Source of the DNA: Acidimicrobiia bacterium
Lineage (GTDB): Bacteria > Actinomycetota > Acidimicrobiia > Acidimicrobiales > Ilumatobacteraceae
Assembly: GCA_013815505.1 (NCBI GenBank)
Contig: JACDGA010000146.1
Span: 1-5,174 of the forward strand
DNA: 5,174 nucleotides
Direction of reading: 5' to 3'
Shown here in pieces: positions 1 through 5,174 of the stretch. A model generated the notes under the pieces. The model did not search any database and was not told where the DNA came from. It was given only the letters and a program-made list of their open reading frames with translations. Position 1 is the stretch's first letter, and each line of letters begins with the position of its first letter. Both the position numbers and the translations under genes were made by a program.

Positions 1-75
1 AGGCGTACAGAGATGACGAAATCGGTGTTGACGCGGCATCATGGTCGCATGTCCAACCGGGAGGTTTGGTCGTGA
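1..75 (+). CDS. Possible 3' end of an upstream gene (partial)
   Basis: Frame 1 is open from the window edge to a TGA at 73-75, giving 24 residues ending in SNREVWS. The TGA overlaps the GTG start at 72 (GTGA, four bases), a common sign of translational coupling in actinobacterial operons. About 17 of its 24 third codon positions are G or C, better than the other two frames. The tail is too short to assign to a family. In mycobacteria the ufaA1 gene follows a DUF1365 gene, so such a partner is possible but not shown. Two alternatives exist: frame 2 stops at 14-16, and frame 3, which is the methyltransferase frame, is also open to the window edge. Confidence 0.35.
   Translation, partial: RRTEMTKSVLTRHHGRMSNREVWS
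59..64 (+). promoter_or_regulatory. Ribosome binding site deciding the GTG start at 72
   Basis: GGGAGG lies seven bases before GTG 72, an ideal Shine-Dalgarno spacing. The other in-frame start, TTG at 66, would leave only one base and is therefore unlikely. Confidence 0.7.
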
Positions 76-1337
76 CGTCGACACTCGAGCGACGACACCA
101 CATTCCGGTCCCCAACGCCGGGGTCTGGCCGGGACTCGCGGACGTGCCGCACCATCCGGTGCGGGCGTTCGTCGCCGAGCGTCTGTTCCGGCGCATCGTG
201 GCCGGCCTCCCGCTGCGGGTCACGTTTCCCGACAGTTCCACCATCGGTGGCGGCGATCGCAGCGCGCCGACGATGATCGTCACGTCACCCGACGGCCTGT
301 TCAACCGGCTCGGCGAGGACGTCCACATCGGGTTCGGTGAGGCGTACATGGTCGGCGACTGGGCGCCGGCAGAGGGCACCGATCTCGCCGACCTGCTCTC
401 CGTGTTTGCGGCACGGGCGTCACGACTCGTCCCGCCGTGGATGCAGCGGTTCCGCTTCACCGTCCAGTCGGATCATCCGTCGAGCGAACGCAACACGCGC
501 AGCGGCTCGAAGGCCAACATTCATCGGCACTACGACCTGTCCAACGATCTGTTCACCGAGTTCCTCGATGAGACGATGACGTACTCGGCAGCGTGGTTCG
601 AGCCCGCCGACGACCTCGCCGCAGCGCAGCTGCGCAAGATCGACGGGGTCCTCGACTACGCCCACGTCGGCGAGGGCAGCACGGTGCTCGACATCGGTTG
701 CGGGTGGGGCGCGCTCGCCATCAGGGCCGCACAGCGTGGTGCACGGGTGACTGGACTCACGCTGTCGACCGAGCAGAAAGAGCTCGCCGAGGAGCGCATC
801 GCCGAGGCCGGTGCCGGCGATCGTGTCGACATCCGTCTGCAGGATTATCGCGACGTCTCCGAGCAGTTCGACGCCGTCGTCAGCGTCGAGATGATCGAGG
901 CGGTGGGGGAGGACTTCCTGCCCGAGTACTTCGCCACGATCGACCGTGTGCTGCGGCCCGGCGGCAAGGCCGGCTTGCAGGCGATCACGATGCCCCACGA
1001 CCGGATGGTCGCCACCCGCCACTCGTACTCGTGGATCAACAAGTACATCTTCCCCGGCGGGTTCCTGCCGTCGCTGCGACTGATCGACGAGATGCTCGCC
1101 GAGCACACCTCGCTCGCCGTGTTCGAGCGGCGCAACCTGCGCCAGCACTACGTCGAGACGCTGCACCGCTGGCGGCTGCGATTCCTCGAACGATGGGACG
1201 AGGTCTCTGATCTCGGCTTCGACGACACGTTCCGTCAGATGTGGTCGTTCTGGCTGGCGTATTCGGAGGCGGGTTTCCGAGCGAGCTACCTCGGCGTCAG
1301 CCAGCTGCAGCTCGCCCGATCACCGTTCACCCGATGA
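72..1337 (+). CDS. Cyclopropane-fatty-acyl-phospholipid synthase family SAM methyltransferase (UfaA1/TmsB-like)
   Basis: The family transfers a methylene or methyl group from S-adenosylmethionine to the double bond of an unsaturated acyl chain on membrane phospholipids. The gene encodes 421 residues, about the length of mycobacterial UfaA1. Residues 1-145 form the N-terminal domain, including the family signature IGFGEAYM. The Rossmann methyltransferase follows: HYDLSNDLF from H153, the SAM-binding VLDIGCGWG at 205-213, SVEMIEAVG with catalytic Glu276, IFPGGFLPS around 326-334, and QHYVETL with Tyr360. The stretches EMIEAVG, LQAITM and SEAGFR match the UfaA1/TmsB/BfaB branch, which makes 10-methyl(ene) stearate (tuberculostearic acid precursors), better than Escherichia coli Cfa, which makes cyclopropanes. 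Residues known from E. coli Cfa and CmaA1 to surround the bicarbonate differ: Ala173 replaces Cys and Gln303 replaces His. The only cysteine in the protein is Cys210. TmsB needs a separate reductase (TmsA), which is not in this window. GTG 72 is chosen for its Shine-Dalgarno. The family call is firm; the exact product (10-methyl or cyclopropane) is inferred. Confidence 0.93.
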   Translation: MTSTLERRHHIPVPNAGVWPGLADVPHHPVRAFVAERLFRRIVAGLPLRVTFPDSSTIGGGDRSAPTMIVTSPDGLFNRLGEDVHIGFGEAYMVGDWAPAEGTDLADLLSVFAARASRLVPPWMQRFRFTVQSDHPSSERNTRSGSKANIHRHYDLSNDLFTEFLDETMTYSAAWFEPADDLAAAQLRKIDGVLDYAHVGEGSTVLDIGCGWGALAIRAAQRGARVTGLTLSTEQKELAEERIAEAGAGDRVDIRLQDYRDVSEQFDAVVSVEMIEAVGEDFLPEYFATIDRVLRPGGKAGLQAITMPHDRMVATRHSYSWINKYIFPGGFLPSLRLIDEMLAEHTSLAVFERRNLRQHYVETLHRWRLRFLERWDEVSDLGFDDTFRQMWSFWLAYSEAGFRASYLGVSQLQLARSPFTR

Positions 1338-1352
1338 GGCACCTCGTGCTCG

Positions 1353-1387
1353 TCGACGAACGGGCGTTCGATGGGTAGGATGACCGG
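1353..1387 (+). promoter_or_regulatory. Candidate uvrB promoter, probably leaderless
   Basis: A -35-like TCGACG (1353-1358, 4/6 to TTGACA) is followed after 17 bases by a -10-like TAGGAT (1376-1381). Six bases then separate the -10 from the GTG at 1388, so transcription is predicted to begin at the start codon itself, a frequent arrangement in actinobacteria. The same AGGA could instead serve as a Shine-Dalgarno seven bases from the GTG; the sequence alone cannot separate these readings. Confidence 0.55.
1357..1370 (+). promoter_or_regulatory. LexA (SOS) box upstream of uvrB
   Basis: CGAAC-GGGC-GTTCG is a perfect inverted repeat around four bases. It fits every position of the Gram-positive LexA/DinR consensus CGAACRNRYGTTYG. 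With flanking bases it matches 11/12 of the mycobacterial TCGAAC-N4-GTTCGA form. It lies between the candidate -35 and -10, overlapping the -35 by two bases, where a bound repressor would block RNA polymerase. This predicts uvrB induction by DNA damage. Confidence 0.75.
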
Positions 1388-3517
1388 GTGACTGACACCG
1401 ATGTCGGCGATCGTCCGGCGCCCGATCTCGCCGACACCGCCGATCCCGCCGTCGCCGAGCTCAGCCGTCTGCTGCCGTCCCCCAACGAGATCGTCCGCGA
1501 CGAGGTCTTTCGCGTCGAGTCCGACTTCCAGCCTGCTGGTGATCAGCCGGCGGCGATCGCTGCGCTTGCTGCGGGGATCGAGCGTGGTGACCGGTTCCAG
1601 ACGCTGCTCGGCATCACGGGTTCGGGCAAGTCGGCGACGATGGCGTGGACGATCGAGCAGGTGCAGCGCCCGACGCTGATCCTCGCCCCTAACAAGAGCC
1701 TCGCCGCCCAGCTCGCGCAGGAGATGCGCGAGTTGTTCCCCAACAACCGGGTCGAGTACTTCGTCAGCTACTACGACTACTACCAGCCAGAGGCGTACAT
1801 CCCCTCGAGCGACACGTACATCGAGAAGGACTCGTCGATCAACGACGAGATCGACCGGTTGCGGCACTCGGCGACCGCGGCGCTGCTGACTCGTCGAGAC
1901 GTGATCGTCGTCGCGTCGGTGAGCTGCATCTACGGCATGGGCAACCCGGCCGAGTACAAGGGCCAGCTGCTCGACCTCAACACCGGTGTCGACTACGACA
2001 TGCGCAGCATGCTGCGTCGCCTCGTCGACCTGCAGTACGACCGCAACGACATGACGCTCGGGCGGGGCAAGTTCCGCGTACGAGGCGACACGATCGAGGT
2101 CCACCCCGCGTATGAAGAGCACGTGCTGCGGATCGAGATGTTCGGTGACACGATCGAGCGGCTAACCACCATCGATCCGCTCACCGGCGAGACGCTCGCC
2201 GAGTTGCCGCGGGTGATGGTGTTCCCGGCGACGCACTATGTCGCCGGCGACGAGCGGATGCGCAAGGCGATGGTCGGGATCGAGGCCGAGCTGCAAGAGC
2301 GGCTGGCGTACTTCGAGCAGGAGGGCAAGCTGCTCGAGGCGCAGCGCCTGCGGATGCGCACCCAGTACGACCTGGAGATGATGGCCGAGGTCGGGTTCTG
2401 CAACGGGATCGAGAACTACTCGATGCACATCGACGGGCGCACGTCTGGCGAACCGCCGTTCACGCTGCTCGACTACTTCCCCAACGACTTCCTGATGGTC
2501 ATCGACGAGAGCCACGTCGCCGTGCCGCAGCTGCACGGCCAGTACGAGGGTGACCGCAGCCGCAAGAACCTGCTCGTCGACCACGGGTTCCGCCTCCCGT
2601 CGGCGCGTGACAACCGGCCGTTGACGTTCGAGGAGGTCCTCGAACGAATCAACCAGGGCGTGTTCATGTCGGCGACGCCGTCGCAGTACGAGGTTCGCCA
2701 TTCCGACCAGATCGTCGAGCAGATCGTCAGGCCAACGGGGCTCGTCGACCCGGAGGTCATCGTGAAGCCGACGAAGGGCCAGATCGACGACCTGATGGAG
2801 ATGGTCAACGAGCGGATCACTCGTGGCGAGCGGGTACTGGTGACGACGCTGACGAAGAAGATGGCGGAAGATCTCACCGAGTACCTCCTCGAACAAGGCC
2901 TCCGAGTCCGCTACCTGCACTCCAACATCGACACGATCCAGCGGATCGAGATCCTCCGCGCACTGCGCCTCGGCGAGTTCGACGTCCTCGTCGGCATCAA
3001 CCTGCTGCGTGAAGGGCTCGACCTACCGGAGGTGTCGCTCGTGTCGATCCTCGACGCCGACAAGGAGGGCTTCCTGCGCTCCGAGACGTCGTTGATCCAG
3101 ATGATCGGGCGCGCCGCCCGCAACGTCGGCGGCCAGGTCGTGATGTACGCCGATCGGGTCACAGATTCGATGACGAAGGCGATCGGCGAGACGCAGCGAC
3201 GGCGGGAGCGCCAGCTCGAGTACAACACCGAGCACGGCATCAACCCGCAGACGATCCGCAAGGCGGTCGGCGACATCCTCTCGCTGCTGCGCCCTGACGA
3301 CACGGCACCGGTGCCGGGCAAGGATCGCCGCCGCCAGCGCGAGCGCGACAAGGTGCAGCGCGAGCTCCGCAGCCTGCCCGAGAAGGAGCTTGGCCGGCTC
3401 GTCCAGACCCTCGAGGCGGAGATGCACGAGGCCGCTGCCGAGCTGCGCTTCGAGTACGCCGCTCGCCTGCGCGACGAGGTCAACGACCTCCGTCGCGAGA
3501 TGCGCGACGCCCGCTGA
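1388..3517 (+). CDS. uvrB: UvrABC excinuclease subunit B
   Basis: UvrB is the ATP-dependent, helicase-like damage-verification subunit of nucleotide excision repair. It is loaded by UvrA and then recruits UvrC for the dual incision. It has 709 residues, within the family range. Domains in order: the N-terminal AGDQP Q-motif region; Walker A GITGSGKS at 75-82 with Lys81; the DNA-clamping beta-hairpin from YYDYYQPEAY (Tyr128) to about residue 165; Walker B/DESH at 373-376; the SATP motif; PTKGQIDDL and TTLTKKMAEDLT in the second helicase domain; GINLLREGLDLPE; motif VI QMIGRAARN at 571-579; and a C-terminal UVR motif at about 667-702 that contacts UvrC. No key residue is missing. GTG 1388 is the first start after an in-frame TAG at 1376, and no ATG, GTG or TTG follows in frame before the conserved region. 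Its roughly 36-residue N-terminal extension relative to E. coli UvrB (Lys45) resembles that of mycobacterial UvrB. It has its own promoter and LexA box, 50 bases after the methyltransferase gene. Confidence 0.98.
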   Translation: MTDTDVGDRPAPDLADTADPAVAELSRLLPSPNEIVRDEVFRVESDFQPAGDQPAAIAALAAGIERGDRFQTLLGITGSGKSATMAWTIEQVQRPTLILAPNKSLAAQLAQEMRELFPNNRVEYFVSYYDYYQPEAYIPSSDTYIEKDSSINDEIDRLRHSATAALLTRRDVIVVASVSCIYGMGNPAEYKGQLLDLNTGVDYDMRSMLRRLVDLQYDRNDMTLGRGKFRVRGDTIEVHPAYEEHVLRIEMFGDTIERLTTIDPLTGETLAELPRVMVFPATHYVAGDERMRKAMVGIEAELQERLAYFEQEGKLLEAQRLRMRTQYDLEMMAEVGFCNGIENYSMHIDGRTSGEPPFTLLDYFPNDFLMVIDESHVAVPQLHGQYEGDRSRKNLLVDHGFRLPSARDNRPLTFEEVLERINQGVFMSATPSQYEVRHSDQIVEQIVRPTGLVDPEVIVKPTKGQIDDLMEMVNERITRGERVLVTTLTKKMAEDLTEYLLEQGLRVRYLHSNIDTIQRIEILRALRLGEFDVLVGINLLREGLDLPEVSLVSILDADKEGFLRSETSLIQMIGRAARNVGGQVVMYADRVTDSMTKAIGETQRRRERQLEYNTEHGINPQTIRKAVGDILSLLRPDDTAPVPGKDRRRQRERDKVQRELRSLPEKELGRLVQTLEAEMHEAAAELRFEYAARLRDEVNDLRREMRDAR

Positions 3518-3572
3518 CGGCATTCGACCTCGCTCGCTCGCTGCGCTCGCTCGACTCCGTCGTTCGGGTCGG
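3518..3572 (+). repeat. Convergent intergenic gap with a CTCG-rich low-complexity tract
   Basis: The 55 bases between the facing 3' ends of uvrB and the HNH gene contain a run of CTCG/GCTCG units at about 3529-3553. The run reads CTCGCTCGCTCG, then CTG, then CGCTCGCTCG, and is bounded by two TCGAC copies (3524-3528 and 3551-3555). No strong GC hairpin followed by a T tract is visible, so a classical intrinsic terminator cannot be called. Short pairings such as GACGG (3516-3520) with CCGTC (3557-3561) exist but enclose a long loop. The tract could be a dispersed intergenic repeat or simple slippage-prone DNA. Confidence 0.45.
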
Positions 3573-4733
3573 CTACGGGGCGCGAGGCGAGGGTCCCGCC
3601 AGGCCGTCGCCGGGGTCGTGCTTGGCAGGGTCGCGGTTGTGGGGGCGGCACTCGAGTCGGCCGTTGACTTGGCTCGTGCGACGTGAGATCGGCCACGGCT
3701 CGATGTGGTCGACGTCGCAGTTGGACGCCGGCTCGTCGCACCCGGAGGGGTGCTGGCAATGGCGGTCGCGGACCTCGACCGCACGTCGCAGCGCGCCGGC
3801 GAATCGACGCTTCTTCGAGACGCTGAGGACCCGGTCGGGACCGTCGAACACGATCCGTTCGATGTCGGCGTCGCCGAGCAGCGGAACGAGCTGACCGGGC
3901 GTGATGACCGAGCCTTCGGCGAGCTCGCACGTGCGCCTGAACGAGTCTTCGCCGACGAGGATGCTGATCAGTGGTCGCGGCTTCAGACCTCCTGGCACGC
4001 TGGCTCGTGACCTGAGCGCCATCTGGACGAGCGCGTCGGCGCGACGCTGGCGGATCGTGCGGTCACGGCGTGTGCGCTGGTCGTCGAGGTAGAGGATGCG
4101 TTCGAGCCGGGCGAGCTCGCCGCTGATCGCAGCGCCGCCGACTGCCGGAAGGTTGGCGCGCAGCACGGTTTCGCCGTCGAGCGTCGACCCGATGGATGCA
4201 GCGCGGCGATGTTCGAGCACCGCTGCGCCGTCCTCTGCGGCAATCGAGTCGGCGCCCTGGCACCAGTAGTCGACCACCTGGCGGAGTGGACGCCACCGCA
4301 TCCGGCGACAGTGCCCGACGAGCGACGTCTCGTGTTCGGCGAACACGGCGTCGCGCCACGGTTGGTTGGCCCTTGAGAGGAGGTCGACCTGCTCGGCGGA
4401 GATCTCGCCTGCAGCGAGCGCCGCGGCGCTGGCGGGCATCGTGCTCAGCTTGCGTCCTCTTGCGAGCAGTGCCTTCGCCTTCGCCGGCGAGATCCTTGCG
4501 TCGCGGGCGAGCGCTGCCGTCGCCGATCGGGAGCGGTCGCCCGCCCACGCGCTGCGCGTTCGGTAGCGATCGATCAGGCGCGCCTCGAGGGCGGCGACAC
4601 GCGCCTTGTGGCGCTGCAACGCCCACAGGTCGTCACGGAGCTGTTGGTCATCATCGCCGAAGTGACGGTCGAGATCGGCAGCGAGCGCTACGTCGATCGC
4701 AGCGTCGAGGCCTTCGAGCAGCCTGGTCTCCAT
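3573..4733 (-). CDS. DUF222 domain-containing HNH endonuclease (13E12-repeat family type)
   Basis: This 386-residue protein belongs to the actinobacterial family with an N-terminal DUF222 region and a C-terminal HNH nuclease fold. These are abundant in Mycobacterium (REP13E12) and relatives and are mostly of unknown function. DUF222 covers about residues 20-300, with family-like stretches such as MPASAAALAAGEISAEQVD, RRADALVQMALRSR and RPLISILVGED. The HNH region holds C326 and C332, then CDVDHIEPW with Asp342-His343, Asn357, Cys362 and His365. That gives the full H-N-H set plus cysteines able to bind a structural zinc. The protein ends about 20 residues after His365. The ATG at 4733 is three codons after an in-frame TGA (4740-4742), so no longer start is possible; only a weak Shine-Dalgarno is seen. 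The gene is convergent with uvrB, divergent from uvrA, and appears intact. Nuclease activity is inferred from the motif. A mobile origin is possible because many relatives are multicopy, but no transposon ends are visible. Confidence 0.9.
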   Translation of the reverse strand: METRLLEGLDAAIDVALAADLDRHFGDDDQQLRDDLWALQRHKARVAALEARLIDRYRTRSAWAGDRSRSATAALARDARISPAKAKALLARGRKLSTMPASAAALAAGEISAEQVDLLSRANQPWRDAVFAEHETSLVGHCRRMRWRPLRQVVDYWCQGADSIAAEDGAAVLEHRRAASIGSTLDGETVLRANLPAVGGAAISGELARLERILYLDDQRTRRDRTIRQRRADALVQMALRSRASVPGGLKPRPLISILVGEDSFRRTCELAEGSVITPGQLVPLLGDADIERIVFDGPDRVLSVSKKRRFAGALRRAVEVRDRHCQHPSGCDEPASNCDVDHIEPWPISRRTSQVNGRLECRPHNRDPAKHDPGDGLAGPSPRAP

Positions 4734-4763
4734 CGCGGCTCACGTTTCACGAGACGTACGTGG

Positions 4764-4780
4764 GAACCCGGTCGGGGTTC
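4764..4780. repeat. Short inverted repeat upstream of the HNH gene
   Basis: GAACCC and GGGTTC form six-base perfect arms around five bases, ending 30 bases before the HNH start codon on the minus strand. It could be an operator or a hairpin in the leader of that gene. Six-base arms with a short spacer occur often by chance in GC-rich DNA, so function is only suggested. Confidence 0.3.
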
Positions 4781-4878
4781 GATCTGTTCGCAGCCTCGCA
4801 AGGGGGTGTGACAGTCAGGTTGGGGCGGTCGACGATCGTGCTCGGCCGGGCCGTCACGTCAGCTGCGACACGGAAAAA

Positions 4879-4892
4879 CGTACAGACGTTCG
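4879..4892 (+). promoter_or_regulatory. LexA (SOS) box upstream of uvrA
   Basis: CGTAC-AGAC-GTTCG matches CGAACRNRYGTTYG at 13 of 14 positions (T for A in the left half), and the right half extends to a perfect GTTCGA. It sits nine bases before the candidate -10 and covers the -35 position, so it could repress the uvrA promoter. The uvrA gene is a known LexA target in E. coli, Bacillus subtilis and mycobacteria. Confidence 0.6.
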
Positions 4893-4901
4893 ATGCGTTG
4901 C

Positions 4902-4913
4902 TAGGCTCGGCGT
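4902..4913 (+). promoter_or_regulatory. Candidate uvrA -10 element
   Basis: TAGGCT (4902-4907) fits the actinobacterial TAnnnT -10 and is followed by exactly six bases before GTG 4914, the same geometry as TAGGAT at uvrB. The -35 is weak: 17 bases upstream lies CGTACA, 3/6 to TTGACA, inside the LexA box. Transcription is predicted to start at about 4914. Confidence 0.5.
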
Positions 4914-4943
4914 GTGCTCAGCCTCGGTAGCGTTGGACCCTGA
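4914..4943 (+). CDS. Possible nine-codon leader ORF overlapping the uvrA start
   Basis: GTG at 4914 opens nine codons (MLSLGSVGP) ending at TGA 4941-4943. The final A of this stop is the first base of the uvrA ATG (TGATG). The GTG lies at the predicted transcription start, so the ORF could be translated from a leaderless mRNA, with ribosomes reinitiating at uvrA, which has only a weak Shine-Dalgarno of its own (GGA at 4935-4937). The peptide shows no run of rare or regulatory codons, so coupling is likelier than an amino-acid-sensing attenuator. At this size, chance occurrence is a real alternative. Confidence 0.35.
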   Translation: MLSLGSVGP

Positions 4944-5174
4944 TGCCACGAGCCCCCCGGTCCGCATCCGCAGCCTCCAACGCCACCGTTATCAGCGTCA
5001 GAGGGGCGCGAGAGCACAACCTGCGCAACGTCAACGTCGAGCTGCCGCGCGACAAGCTGATCGTCTTTACCGGCCTCTCCGGATCGGGGAAGTCGAGCCT
5101 TGCGTTCGACACGATCTACGCCGAGGGCCAGCGCCGCTATGTCGAGTCGCTGAGCTCCTACGCCCGCCAGTTCC
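4943..5174 (+). CDS. uvrA: UvrABC excinuclease subunit A, N-terminal part (cut by window end)
   Basis: UvrA is the dimeric ABC-type ATPase that first detects bulky DNA lesions and delivers UvrB to them. Only 77 codons are visible, of roughly 950 expected. After a basic, Ala/Ser-rich extension of about 14 residues come the family opening VRGAREHNL (19-27), PRDKLIVFTG, the first Walker A GLSGSGKSS at 44-52 with Lys50, FDTIYAEGQRRYVESL and SSYARQF at the window edge. The ATG at 4943 is the first normal start after an in-frame TAG at 4928. Its Shine-Dalgarno is weak, and it overlaps the stop of the leader ORF. The gene is separated from uvrB by the opposed HNH gene but shares the same kind of LexA-box promoter, so co-induction with uvrB is inferred. 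Confidence 0.96.
   Translation, partial: MPRAPRSASAASNATVISVRGAREHNLRNVNVELPRDKLIVFTGLSGSGKSSLAFDTIYAEGQRRYVESLSSYARQF

Larger units (their letters stand above)
4734..4942. other. Divergent intergenic region between the HNH gene and uvrA
   Basis: The 209 bases carry control elements for two diverging genes. On the uvrA side are a LexA box (4879-4892), a -10 (4902-4907) and a nine-codon ORF (4914-4943). On the HNH side are an 8-base palindrome ACGTACGT (4754-4761), an inverted repeat GAACCC-N5-GGGTTC (4764-4780), and a tandem pair of GTTCG half-sites (4777-4781 and 4786-4790). No convincing minus-strand promoter hexamers were found for the HNH gene. No further gene was recognised. Confidence 0.6.

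Noticed and set aside
66..71. TTG at 66 as the methyltransferase start
   Set aside because: Only one base separates it from GGGAGG, while GTG 72 has seven-base spacing and also gives the four-base overlap with the upstream frame.
420..1166. Long minus-strand reading frame opposite the methyltransferase
   Set aside because: It is a GC-rich shadow of a clearly recognised gene, has no recognisable domain and an Arg/Val/Asp-biased composition.
1336..1351. Hairpin after the methyltransferase gene as a terminator
   Set aside because: GAG-CAC pairs with GTG-CTC only with a bulged G and a three-base loop, and no T tract follows.
1286..2122. Minus-strand frame opposite uvrB (similar ones at 2162-2920 and 2911-3930)
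   Set aside because: They lie antisense to conserved UvrB motifs, carry no recognisable domain, and the last also runs into the HNH gene in another frame.
4777..4790. GTTCG-ATCT-GTTCG as a third LexA box
   Set aside because: The two half-sites are in direct, not inverted, orientation, so it does not fit a LexA dimer site.
4912..4914. Alternative GTG at 4912 opening a longer frame
   Set aside because: It is in a different frame from uvrA, sits only four bases after the -10, and its frame runs as a shadow through uvrA.
4196..4930. Plus-strand 244-codon frame opposite the HNH gene
   Set aside because: Arg/Ser/Pro-rich shadow of the HNH coding strand; its end overlaps the uvrA promoter and leader ORF.

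Overview
This 5.2 kb, GC-rich window has third codon positions that are nearly all G or C, and starts with GTG. It looks like a chromosomal segment from an actinobacterium. Four things point there: a UfaA1/TmsB-type lipid methyltransferase, a UvrB close to the mycobacterial type, a DUF222-HNH (13E12-type) protein, and TAnnnT -10 boxes six bases ahead of GTG codons. The class cannot be fixed from this much sequence. A non-mycobacterial lineage such as Acidimicrobiia is a guess.

Layout. At bases 1-75 is the possible tail of an upstream gene, whose TGA overlaps the GTG of the next gene. Bases 72-1337 (+) encode a cyclopropane-fatty-acid-synthase-family S-adenosylmethionine methyltransferase, most like those that make 10-methyl branched (tuberculostearic-type) lipids. 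Bases 1388-3517 (+) encode a complete UvrB. After a 55-base gap holding a CTCG-rich low-complexity tract comes a DUF222/HNH-endonuclease gene at 3573-4733 (-), convergent with uvrB. A 209-base divergent region follows, and then the first 77 codons of uvrA from 4943 (+), cut by the window end.

How it works together. UvrA and UvrB are the damage-recognition components of nucleotide excision repair. They are not in one operon here, because the HNH gene sits between them on the other strand. Each nevertheless has its own candidate promoter with a LexA (SOS) box: 14/14 to the Gram-positive consensus for uvrB (1357-1370) and 13/14 for uvrA (4879-4892). Both have TAGGnT exactly six bases before a GTG. 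At uvrB that GTG is the gene's start, suggesting a leaderless mRNA. At uvrA it opens a nine-codon upstream ORF whose TGA overlaps the uvrA ATG by one base (TGATG), suggesting translational coupling.

The coding content is mostly ordinary housekeeping. The paired SOS/leaderless arrangement and the uvrA leader ORF are the parts that merit attention. I saw no RNA genes, CRISPR arrays or insertion sequences.
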